Positions 33,665 through 41,632 of a stretch of DNA of 64,000 bases are shown piece after piece. The stretch is from NCBI GenBank assembly GCA_902776565.1, contig CACYQN010000004.1, positions 124,001 to 188,000 of the forward strand. The letters are read 5' to 3'. Made by a program: the position numbers and the translations under genes. The first letter of the stretch is position 1; each line of letters opens with the position of its first letter. The notes under the pieces were generated by a model. That model ran no database searches and was not told the origin of the DNA. It saw nothing but the letters and a program-made list of their open reading frames with translations. This DNA comes from an uncultured Bacteroidia bacterium. Lineage in GTDB: Bacteria > Bacteroidota > Bacteroidia > Bacteroidales > ML635J-15.

Positions 33665-34396
33665 CTACCATTTGCGACTTTCAAGTCTGAGTTTAGAAAA
33701 GAAGATAAAAATTGCAATCACGCTCAGGAAATACACTATGTCGCGCGAATCGACAACGCCACGGCTTATCGAGCTGTAGTGGTCGTTTATGCCCAGCGAC
33801 TTTATGAATTCCGCTACCGTTCCCGTCGAAACAAGGTCGGCAAGCAGGTTGAAACCGAGGTAGAACAGGAAGCAGAACACTATCCCGAGCAGGAACGACA
33901 CGATTACATTCTTCGACAGCGAACTAGCGAATATTCCAACTGCCGCATAAACTGCACCGAGGAAGAAAAGTCCGATGTACGAACCTGCGATTGCTCCGTA
34001 ATCGACATTTCCGACAGGGTCGGCCAGAAAATGTATCGAAAACAGGAAAAGTAAGGTCGGCAACAATGCTATCAGCACCAAGACCACAGCGGCAAGGTAT
34101 TTGGCCGTCACAATCTTGAATTCGGAAATTGGTCGCGTGAGAAGAAGTTCCATATTGCCGGTACGAAGTTCGTCGGCAAACATATTCATCGTAATTGCTG
34201 GCACGAGGAAGAGGAACACCCACGGCGAAATCAGGAAAAGCGTGTCGATGTTGGCGGCATTTACCTGAAAAATGTTGAAGTTTGTGGGGAAAACCCACAT
34301 AAACAGGCCTACAATCAGCAGGAACACCGCAATTACAAGGTAACCTATTACCGAGCTGAAGAAGCCTTTTATTTCTTTTAAGAATAAAGTGTACAT
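33665..34396 (-). CDS. gldF: GldF-family ABC-2 permease
   Basis: The 243-aa protein has six predicted membrane helices and ABC-2 permease features (FLKEIKGFFSSVIGYLVIAV, DELRTGNMELLLTRPISEF). The start is set to ATG 34396: an upstream in-frame TTG at 34417 is the end of the promoter's TAATTTTG box. It heads the gldF-gldG-DUF4340 operon. The matching ATPase gene (gldA) is not next to it and must be encoded elsewhere if the complex works. Confidence 0.9.
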   Translation of the reverse strand: MYTLFLKEIKGFFSSVIGYLVIAVFLLIVGLFMWVFPTNFNIFQVNAANIDTLFLISPWVFLFLVPAITMNMFADELRTGNMELLLTRPISEFKIVTAKYLAAVVLVLIALLPTLLFLFSIHFLADPVGNVDYGAIAGSYIGLFFLGAVYAAVGIFASSLSKNVIVSFLLGIVFCFLFYLGFNLLADLVSTGTVAEFIKSLGINDHYSSISRGVVDSRDIVYFLSVIAIFIFFSKLRLESRKW

Positions 34397-34414
34397 TTTT
34401 GTAAAATAAGACGG

Positions 34415-34422
34415 CAAAATTA
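34415..34422 (-). promoter_or_regulatory. -7 box of the gldF operon
   Basis: TAATTTTG on the minus strand, 18 bases before the ATG at 34396. Confidence 0.65.
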
Positions 34423-34449
34423 ATTCATAATTGCGAAATGGGAAAAAAA

Positions 34450-34640
34450 AGTTTCAGGGGCTGCGCCCCCGTTTGAAAGTTTTGGGTTTGAATGGCTTCG
34501 CCGTTTGAAAGTTTCAATGCCTTCACCGTTTGAATGCTTCGCGTTTCTGGGTTTCAGGTGGTTTGAGACGCAATGAATTGCGTCTGTACAAACGGCTGTT
34601 AGCCTTTTCGCCTTCTCTTCTTCTCGCCTTTTGGTCCCAT
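34450..34640. repeat. GTTTGAAAG / GCCGTTT repeat array with a palindrome
   Basis: Part of the 389-base gap between divergent genes. It holds GGGGCTGCGCCCCC, four GTTTGAA words, GGCTTCGCCGTTTG, a perfect 20-base palindrome AGACGCAATGAATTGCGTCT (34566-34585), and CCTTTTCGCCTTCTC words. A related GGCGCAATGCTTTGCGTC lies at about 26264. Confidence 0.65.
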
Positions 34641-34667
34641 CTTTTTAAAATTTAATCAAAAATCGTA

Positions 34668-34698
34668 TTTTGTAAATCGGAAATCTTTTTTATTTTTG
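34668..34698 (+). promoter_or_regulatory. Promoter of the C10 protease gene
   Basis: TTTTG at 34668-34672 and TATTTTTG at 34691-34698, 18 bases apart; transcription would begin just before the leader hairpin. Confidence 0.75.
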
Positions 34699-34710
34699 CC
34701 GTTCTTATAA

Positions 34711-34748
34711 TTTGCAATTTCCGCAAGCGGACTTCACGAAAGTTGCAA
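34711..34748 (+). promoter_or_regulatory. Conserved 5' leader hairpin, copy A
   Basis: TTTGCAATTT pairs with AAAGTTGCAA; inside, CCGC and GCGG can pair around an AA tip. GGACTTC lies in the right half, outside the main stem. The same element stands 75 bases before the start of the next T9SS protease gene (41554), with base changes that keep pairing. Confidence 0.65.
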
Positions 34749-34749
34749 G

Positions 34750-34785
34750 ATGTTAAATATGAGGTCCATAATTGGAGTTTATTAA
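34750..34785 (+). CDS. Possible leader peptide (11 codons), ends at the C10 start
   Basis: ATG 34750 opens an 11-codon frame (MLNMRSIIGVY) whose TAA at 34783-34785 directly abuts the protease ATG at 34786; an internal ATG at 34759 gives an 8-codon version. The gene 41629 has an unrelated short ORF in the same place. Coding status is unproven. Confidence 0.35.
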   Translation: MLNMRSIIGVY

Positions 34786-37700
34786 ATGATGAAAAAATTA
34801 TTTTTATGGGCATTGTTGGCTATTTTTACATTGCCAATGTTTGCAAAGCACGTTGACGTGGAGAACGCCAGAACCGTGGCTCGGTCATTCTGGGAACAGA
34901 ATCTTGGGAAACAGACTCGCGCAACATTCAGTGATATTACATCACAAACCGAGTTTACAAACTTTTACATTTTCAACACAAGCGGCGGTTTTGTAATCGT
35001 CTCGGCGGACGATATTGCCGTTCCTATCTTGGGATATTCGGATGCAGGCAATTTCGACCCGCAAAACATTCCAGTGAACATGTACGAATGGCTTCAAGGC
35101 TACGAGAACGACATTAGCTTGGCTATAAGCAATGGCGTATCGGCATCGTCAGATATTGCCACCGACTGGAGAAAACTAAGCAGCGGACAAATGGCTTCGC
35201 AGAAGCGCAGTCGCTCGGTAAACGCTCTTGTTCAAACAAGATGGGATCAAGGTTCGCCATACAACACCCTTTGTCCTTACGATTCTGACGAAGGAGCACG
35301 CACAGTAACAGGTTGTGTCGCTACGGCAATGGCACAGATAATGAAATATTGGAACTATCCCACACAAGGTAATGGCAGTCAAACATATACCAGCGGATAT
35401 GGTGAACTGACAGCAAATTTTGGTCAAACAACCTACGACTGGAACAATATGGTGAATTCATATACCAATTCGGCTACTCAGGCACAGAAGGATGCCGTTG
35501 CGACTTTGATGTATCATTGCGGTGTTGCAGTGCAAATGTCGTACGGTGTAAGCAGAACTGGTGGTAGCGGTGCCGTGACTGTTGGTCCCAGCAACGGAAC
35601 TGCTGAATATGCAATGGAAAACTTCTTCCTATATAAGAATACCCTTAATGGTTGCTATAGGAGTAACTATAGTGAAACCGAATGGAAAAATATGCTGATT
35701 GCTGACCTTGATGCAGGCAGACCCGTTATTTACACCGGTAGAGGCGATGGTGGCGGACACTGCTTCATTTGCGATGGTTACAACAATAACAACCAGTTCC
35801 ACTTCAATTGGGGCTGGGGTGGATACTGCGACGGTTTCTATGCAATAAACAGTATGGAACCAGGAACTGGCGGTATTGGTAGCGGTAACGGAACATACAA
35901 CGAAAGCCAGTCGGCAATATTCGGCATTGAACCGAATGCCGGTCTTTTTGCAATTCCTAATGCCCTTACTTTCTCAGGTCTTGGCGGAAGCGAAACTTTC
36001 ATGGTTCGCTCGAGCACAGCTTCAAGCCAGTCGTGGACGGCAGCTTCAAGCCAGTCGTGGCTAACAATCAGTCCTGCAACAGGTGCAGGCAGCGGAGCAA
36101 ACACTACCGTTACTGCAACAGCAAGCCGCAACAATACAGCGTCGGAACGTACTGCAACCATAACAATAACTCAGGGTAGCGCAACCACTACGGTAACAGT
36201 TGTTCAACCGAGCGGTATTGCTAACGACCCAGGGTGTTTTGGCGAAGACGGCAATTCCACTATGTTCAGGGTATTCGAACCTGGAAACATGATTGTTGTT
36301 TGCGGCGAAGGATTCGGATACTATACTACAGGTCACCAAATTACCAAAGTCAATTTTACAACTTACGATGGTGGACAGACAGGCAACTATTCCGATTATA
36401 CAAACAATAGCTTTACAATAAAGATTTACGAAGGTGGAAGTACCGAAAGTTTGGGAGGCGGATATACATCCAACATCGCCAGAGCCATGGGAACACAGGT
36501 ATATTCGCAAAACTATACCCAGTCGTACTATGGCGACCAAGAAGTTGTTCTCAATACACCTTATACAATAAACGAAAACACAAATTTCTGGATTGCAATA
36601 GTAGTAAATGGTAAGACATTGTTCATGTGCAACAAGACAGCGCAAGGTTCACCTATTGCGTATGAAAATTTCTCGGGCAGTGCCGATGCTTTTGATGGCA
36701 AATACCTGTTTACCGATACTGATGACGGAACAGATTACCTTAACTTGGCAACATCTGCAAACTATACCGATGACAGCCATTCATATTTGCAGCTTTATTC
36801 ATTGCAATTCTTGTTATCGTTCTGCACTATCGACCCTTCATTGCTTATGGTAACACCCGAAACTCTTAACTTTAATTCTGAAGGTGGAAACATGAACTTT
36901 ACCATAAAGGCAAACGCAAATGTGTCGACAGGATGGACAGCAAGTTCTAGTGCTTCATGGCTGACACTTTCGGCAACATCGGGAAGCGGCAACGGAGCAA
37001 CCACCACCGTTACTGCAACTGCTTCTGAAAATTTAAGCGGATCCGACAGAAATGCAACAATAACAGTTACTCAAGGTTCCGAAACCAAGGTTATAACCGT
37101 AACGCAACCTGATGGTTCGTTTGCCGAAACAAACAGATGGTACGGAAACAACGAATCAAATATATATACTCCATATACAAGTGGACATCAGGTTATAATC
37201 AGGCCTGAAAATTATGGAAATTATGAGGAAGGAAGCAAAATTTTGAAAGTAAAGTTTTTTACATACAACGGATTGCAGACAACAAATTACACCGACTACA
37301 TAAACACGAACTTTACAATCAAGATTTACGAGGGTAGCAATGTGGACTATAGCTTAACACACAATGGTTATACTACCGATATAAACACTTGCCTTGGCTC
37401 AGAAGTCTATTCGCAGAATTATACAGCAGAAAGTTTCAGTGGAAACGAATATAGCAGAGAGCATACCGTTGATCTAGAAACTCCATATACTATACGTAAC
37501 GGTGTTAATTTCTGGATTGCCGTTGTGGCAAACGGAAATACATTGTTCCTATATAAGAGACAAGATGTTGGAGACCCTGTCGATGCATCCAGCTATACTA
37601 CAAGTATGGGTGTGGCAGCAGCATCAGGAAATTATTTGTACACAACTACTAGCGGTAGTACAGAAGTCCTGATGTTGAATTATTCCGCATATTATGTAAA

Positions 37701-40700
37701 TAATCGGACCGAAGCACAGACAGCAACTATCGAATACAAGTTTTCGTATTATGTTTCAGATGGAGATACTCCCTATGTTGAATCTTCTGACTTGCAAGCA
37801 TGGTTGTTGGATGATGGCGTATCACCACACTATGATGCAGAAACAAACATATCCATTGGTGCAACCGACGACATTATAATATATCCAGTTGTCAATAACA
37901 GCGGTCCGGAAACAACAACAGGAACAATTTCGACGACAATAAAAGTAGGTTCGGAAACAATAGAAGAGAATACATACAATATATCGTTGGATGCAGGTTA
38001 TTTTGTATGGTTGTACCCAAGTCCGTACTCATATACAATTACAGCCGAACAATTAAATCAGATGGTTGTAACAGGAACTTTTGATGTTTGCTTTCATGCT
38101 AACTATTCTGGTTTCGATCCGAACTTATCGAACAATACCACCTGCATAACTGTAACGCGTGCAACACCGACCTTTACAATCACAGCAAGTGCAAATCCAA
38201 CAGCAGGTGGTTCTGTAACAGGTGCAGGAACCTATGATTTGGGCGAAGGAGTTAACCTTGTGGCAACACCGAATGCTGGCTACAGGTTTACAAGCTGGAC
38301 CGAAAACGGAACGGTTGTTTCAACAAATGCAACCTATCAGTTTACCGCTTCGGCAAACCGTACGCTTGTTGCAAACTTCACACAGAGAACCTACAATGTT
38401 ACAGCAACCGTTGATCCAGACAATAGCGGTACAATCAGCGGGAACAACAGTCCATATAATTATGGCGCAAATGTTTCGCTTACAGCAACTGCAAATAACG
38501 GTTACTCATTTGTAAACTGGACCGATGAGGATGCCAACGTTGTATCGACAACAGCAAACTACCAGTTTGCAATCGATGGTAACAGGACTTTTGTCGCTCA
38601 TTTTGAGATTGCACATTACCAGATAAGCGCAACTGCAAATCCAACAGCAGGCGGAACCGTCAGTGGTGCAGGTTCGTTCGAGCATGGACAGACTGTAACG
38701 GTTACTGCAACAGCAAATACAGGTTATACATTTACAAACTGGACAGAAAACGATGAAGTTGTTTCTACCGATGAACAATACTCGTTCTCTGCTACACAAA
38801 ATCGCAATTTAGTTGCTAATTTCCAAATCATTACCTATAGCATTTCGGCAATAGCAAATCCAACCGAAGCAGGAAACATTACTGGAGATGGTGAATATCC
38901 TTACGGACAAACTGTTACTCTAAATGCAATAGCAGCGCCAGGTTATAGCTTCATTAACTGGACAGAAAACGATGCGGTTGTTTCGACCGATGCAGAATAC
39001 TCGTTTACAGCAACTGCAAGTAGGACGCTAGTTGCAAACTTTGAAACAATCACATACACAATCACAGCAATTGCAAACCCAGTTGAAGGCGGAACAGTCA
39101 GTGGTGCTGATAGTTTCACTTACGGTGCATCTTGTACACTCACGGCTTCGGCCAATACCGGTTACCAGTTTGTCAACTGGACAGGTAGCGATGGCTCAGT
39201 AGTTTCTTCTAATGCAAGCTATAGCTTCACAGTTACAAGTAATTCCACCTATCAGGCCAACTTTACCAAGACTACTGTTACTCCATTGCCTTGGACCGAC
39301 AATTTCGAAGGATACTCATGCAATAATTGGACCTACTTACATGGTGAATGGGCAACACCATTGAGGTATGAAAAAGCACCAAATGTAACCAATTATTATT
39401 GGGGTGCATATAGCGACCCGTATTGTATGGAGTTAAGGGCAAGCAATAGCGATAACATGGTGGTGTTTCCACAATTCGACGAACCACTGAACAAACTTAA
39501 AATTACTTTCCAGATTGGTAGAGGCAATGCGGCTTCAGGTTATACTGTGCAGCTTGGCTATGTAACCGACCCAAGCGATGCCAGCACTTTTACTGCACTT
39601 GACACTATTGAAACTCCGTATTCAGCAGTTTCTTCACATACCCAATATACCTACGATTTGACACGAGACAACAATTCGCCAAGCAGTTCATCGTACCGTC
39701 TGGCTATCAAATATACCATGAGTGGCGAGGATTCTTGGTATCTTGACGATTTTGATGTAAGGGTTCCTTCATACACAATTACAGCTTCCGCAAACCCTGC
39801 AGAAGGTGGTAATATAAATGGAACAGGTGAATACAATCATGGTGAAACTTGCACATTGACTGCTATTGCAGAAGAAGGCTACCACTTTGTTGACTGGACA
39901 GAGAATGGCACTTCCGTTTCTTCTGATGCAGAATACTCGTTTACCGCAACAGCAAATAGGACTTTGGTTGCTAATTTCGAAATCAACACCTATACGGTTA
40001 CTGCAAATGCAAGCCCAGAAGTTGGTGGTTCTGTTACTATCGACGTAGATTCGCAAAACGGAGTTTACAACTATGGAACAAACCTAGTCATTACAGCAAC
40101 TGCAAACGAGGGTTATCATTTCGTACGGTGGAACAGTGGATCTACTGAAACTCAAATCAGTTACACCGTTGTTGATAATGCTGAGTTTATTGCTTACTTT
40201 GCTCGTGACGGAGTTGTCGAATACGTAATTTCTGCAACAGCAAATCCATCTGACGGCGGAACTATTTTGGGAACAGGTATTTATGAAGAAAACACAGAGG
40301 TCGTCCTTACGGCAACTGCAAATACTGGCTATTCATTTGTTAACTGGACCGAAGGTGAAGAAATCGTTTCTACCAATGCAGAATACTCTTTCAACGTAAC
40401 TGCCGACAGAACCTTGGTTGCAAACTTCACTCTCAACACATATACAATTTCTGCAACGGCAAATCCAACCGAAGGCGGAACAATTGAAGGTGCTCGCGAT
40501 TATACTTACGGTGAGACTGCAACCCTAACAGCAACTGCAAGCGAAGGTTACAATTTCATCAACTGGACCGAAGACGGTGAAGTAGTTTCAACCGAAGCCG
40601 AATATTCGTTTGCGGTAACAGCAGACAGAACATTGGTTGCAAACTTCACAATCAATACATACACAATTTCTGCAACTGCAAATCCAACCGAAGGCGGAAC

Positions 40701-41427
40701 AATTGAAGGTGCTCGCGATTATACTTACGGTGAGACTGCAACCCTAACAGCAACTGCAAGAGAAGATTACAATTTCATAAACTGGACCGAAGACGGTGAA
40801 GTGGTTTCAACCGAAGCTGAATATTCGTTTACAGCAACAGCAGACAGAACCTTGGTTGCTAACTTTGAAGCAATACCAGCAATTACCTACACAATCTCAG
40901 TTTCTATTCAAGGCAATGGTACTGTAACTTTTGGCGAAAATGAAATTGTTGAATTAGGAACAGTTACAGTTGCAGAAGGGGCAACACCAACATTCACATT
41001 CATACCAGACGAAGGATATAGACTCTCTAGTATGCAATATGGTGTAGATGGTGGTGATATAGTATATAATGCAACTGATGAAGTTATAGCAAACAATGGT
41101 GTTTTCACATTAGAGGCTGTTGACGACAATATGGTTATGTGGGTTGAATTTGTACCAATAACATCAGTTGATATGCTTGAAGCAGGTTCAATCGCAGTTT
41201 ACCCGAATCCGAACAACGGTAAGTTCATTTTGTCAATGGAATCGATTGAAGGTGACGTAACCTGCCAGATTGTAAATGCAAATGGCTCGGTTATTGAGAC
41301 AAGGGAAATGAGTGCAACCGACGGTTCGGAATTTGTTTTCGACTGCAATGTTGCTCCTGGTGCTTATTTTGTAAGAGTAATTTCTGGCGACAGAGTATGG
41401 ACTAAATCTGTTGTAATAAACAGATAA
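34786..41427 (+). CDS. T9SS-exported C10 cysteine protease, multidomain (2213 aa)
   Basis: After a signal peptide (KKLFLWALLAIFTLPMFA) comes a Spi-like prodomain and a streptopain-type C10 peptidase with Cys177 (TVTGCVATAMAQIMKYW) and His325 (DGGGHCFICDGY). Next are two BACON domains (about 385-475 and 685-775), each followed by a repeated ~200-residue beta module. Then come ten divergent InlB-type repeats of about 70 residues (consensus ITASANPTEGGTV..G, FINWTE, RTLVANF) split after the fifth by a jelly-roll-like domain (~1500-1660). A type A T9SS sorting domain is at the end (SIAVYPNPNNGKF). The ninth and tenth repeats are nearly identical 219-base units. Two starts are possible, ATG 34786 and ATG 34789. 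Likely a surface or secreted protease with carbohydrate- or host-binding arms. Confidence 0.93.
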   Translation: MMKKLFLWALLAIFTLPMFAKHVDVENARTVARSFWEQNLGKQTRATFSDITSQTEFTNFYIFNTSGGFVIVSADDIAVPILGYSDAGNFDPQNIPVNMYEWLQGYENDISLAISNGVSASSDIATDWRKLSSGQMASQKRSRSVNALVQTRWDQGSPYNTLCPYDSDEGARTVTGCVATAMAQIMKYWNYPTQGNGSQTYTSGYGELTANFGQTTYDWNNMVNSYTNSATQAQKDAVATLMYHCGVAVQMSYGVSRTGGSGAVTVGPSNGTAEYAMENFFLYKNTLNGCYRSNYSETEWKNMLIADLDAGRPVIYTGRGDGGGHCFICDGYNNNNQFHFNWGWGGYCDGFYAINSMEPGTGGIGSGNGTYNESQSAIFGIEPNAGLFAIPNALTFSGLGGSETFMVRSSTASSQSWTAASSQSWLTISPATGAGSGANTTVTATASRNNTASERTATITITQGSATTTVTVVQPSGIANDPGCFGEDGNSTMFRVFEPGNMIVVCGEGFGYYTTGHQITKVNFTTYDGGQTGNYSDYTNNSFTIKIYEGGSTESLGGGYTSNIARAMGTQVYSQNYTQSYYGDQEVVLNTPYTINENTNFWIAIVVNGKTLFMCNKTAQGSPIAYENFSGSADAFDGKYLFTDTDDGTDYLNLATSANYTDDSHSYLQLYSLQFLLSFCTIDPSLLMVTPETLNFNSEGGNMNFTIKANANVSTGWTASSSASWLTLSATSGSGNGATTTVTATASENLSGSDRNATITVTQGSETKVITVTQPDGSFAETNRWYGNNESNIYTPYTSGHQVIIRPENYGNYEEGSKILKVKFFTYNGLQTTNYTDYINTNFTIKIYEGSNVDYSLTHNGYTTDINTCLGSEVYSQNYTAESFSGNEYSREHTVDLETPYTIRNGVNFWIAVVANGNTLFLYKRQDVGDPVDASSYTTSMGVAAASGNYLYTTTSGSTEVLMLNYSAYYVNNRTEAQTATIEYKFSYYVSDGDTPYVESSDLQAWLLDDGVSPHYDAETNISIGATDDIIIYPVVNNSGPETTTGTISTTIKVGSETIEENTYNISLDAGYFVWLYPSPYSYTITAEQLNQMVVTGTFDVCFHANYSGFDPNLSNNTTCITVTRATPTFTITASANPTAGGSVTGAGTYDLGEGVNLVATPNAGYRFTSWTENGTVVSTNATYQFTASANRTLVANFTQRTYNVTATVDPDNSGTISGNNSPYNYGANVSLTATANNGYSFVNWTDEDANVVSTTANYQFAIDGNRTFVAHFEIAHYQISATANPTAGGTVSGAGSFEHGQTVTVTATANTGYTFTNWTENDEVVSTDEQYSFSATQNRNLVANFQIITYSISAIANPTEAGNITGDGEYPYGQTVTLNAIAAPGYSFINWTENDAVVSTDAEYSFTATASRTLVANFETITYTITAIANPVEGGTVSGADSFTYGASCTLTASANTGYQFVNWTGSDGSVVSSNASYSFTVTSNSTYQANFTKTTVTPLPWTDNFEGYSCNNWTYLHGEWATPLRYEKAPNVTNYYWGAYSDPYCMELRASNSDNMVVFPQFDEPLNKLKITFQIGRGNAASGYTVQLGYVTDPSDASTFTALDTIETPYSAVSSHTQYTYDLTRDNNSPSSSSYRLAIKYTMSGEDSWYLDDFDVRVPSYTITASANPAEGGNINGTGEYNHGETCTLTAIAEEGYHFVDWTENGTSVSSDAEYSFTATANRTLVANFEINTYTVTANASPEVGGSVTIDVDSQNGVYNYGTNLVITATANEGYHFVRWNSGSTETQISYTVVDNAEFIAYFARDGVVEYVISATANPSDGGTILGTGIYEENTEVVLTATANTGYSFVNWTEGEEIVSTNAEYSFNVTADRTLVANFTLNTYTISATANPTEGGTIEGARDYTYGETATLTATASEGYNFINWTEDGEVVSTEAEYSFAVTADRTLVANFTINTYTISATANPTEGGTIEGARDYTYGETATLTATAREDYNFINWTEDGEVVSTEAEYSFTATADRTLVANFEAIPAITYTISVSIQGNGTVTFGENEIVELGTVTVAEGATPTFTFIPDEGYRLSSMQYGVDGGDIVYNATDEVIANNGVFTLEAVDDNMVMWVEFVPITSVDMLEAGSIAVYPNPNNGKFILSMESIEGDVTCQIVNANGSVIETREMSATDGSEFVFDCNVAPGAYFVRVISGDRVWTKSVVINR
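40438..40875 (+). repeat. Two near-identical 219-bp repeats inside the C10 protease gene
   Basis: Units 40438-40656 and 40657-40875 encode InlB-type repeats 9 and 10 and differ at few positions, for example codons around GCAAGCGAAGGT versus GCAAGAGAAGAT. This is a recent tandem duplication and a likely site of copy-number change and assembly collapse. Confidence 0.8.
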
Positions 41428-41455
41428 TAAACAAGTTATTAGAATTGTTGTTATG

Positions 41456-41486
41456 AGGTGGATTCTTTGGAATCCACCTTTTTTTA
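41456..41486 (+). terminator. Terminator after the C10 protease gene
   Basis: AGGTGGATTC (41456-41465) pairs with GAATCCACCT (41470-41479), followed by seven Ts. Confidence 0.9.
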
Positions 41487-41536
41487 TTAAATCGTAAAAA
41501 AATCGTCAATCTAAAATCAACAATCCAAAATTTGTT

Positions 41537-41544
41537 TATTTTTG
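41537..41544 (+). promoter_or_regulatory. -7 box of the subtilisin gene
   Basis: TATTTTTG, identical to the box before the C10 gene and 9 bases before the shared leader hairpin. No clear -33 element. Confidence 0.65.
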
Positions 41545-41553
41545 TTGCTTGTC

Positions 41554-41593
41554 TTTGCAGTTTTCCGTAGTGGGACTTCGCGGAAGTTGCAAA
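41554..41593 (+). promoter_or_regulatory. Conserved 5' leader hairpin, copy B
   Basis: TTTGCAGTTTTCCG pairs with CGGAAGTTGCAAA with one bulge and two G-U pairs. GGGACTTCG is kept in the loop side. The hairpin start is 75 bases before the protease ATG, exactly as in copy A. Confidence 0.65.
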
Positions 41594-41602
41594 TTATTAA
41601 TA

Positions 41603-41632
41603 ATGAAGCCCTTAAAGAAATTTGTTAGATGA
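41603..41632 (+). CDS. Possible leader peptide (9 codons), overlaps the S8 start
   Basis: ATG 41603 opens a 9-codon frame (MKPLKKFVR) whose TGA (41630-41632) overlaps the tandem start codons ATGATG at 41629-41634. Position relative to the protease start matches the short ORF before the C10 gene, though the peptides differ. Confidence 0.35.
   Translation: MKPLKKFVR

Noticed and set aside
34711..34748. A known riboswitch class (for example FMN, TPP, cobalamin or SAM)
   Set aside because: The element is only about 40 bases and lacks the conserved cores of these classes; the genes it precedes are proteases.
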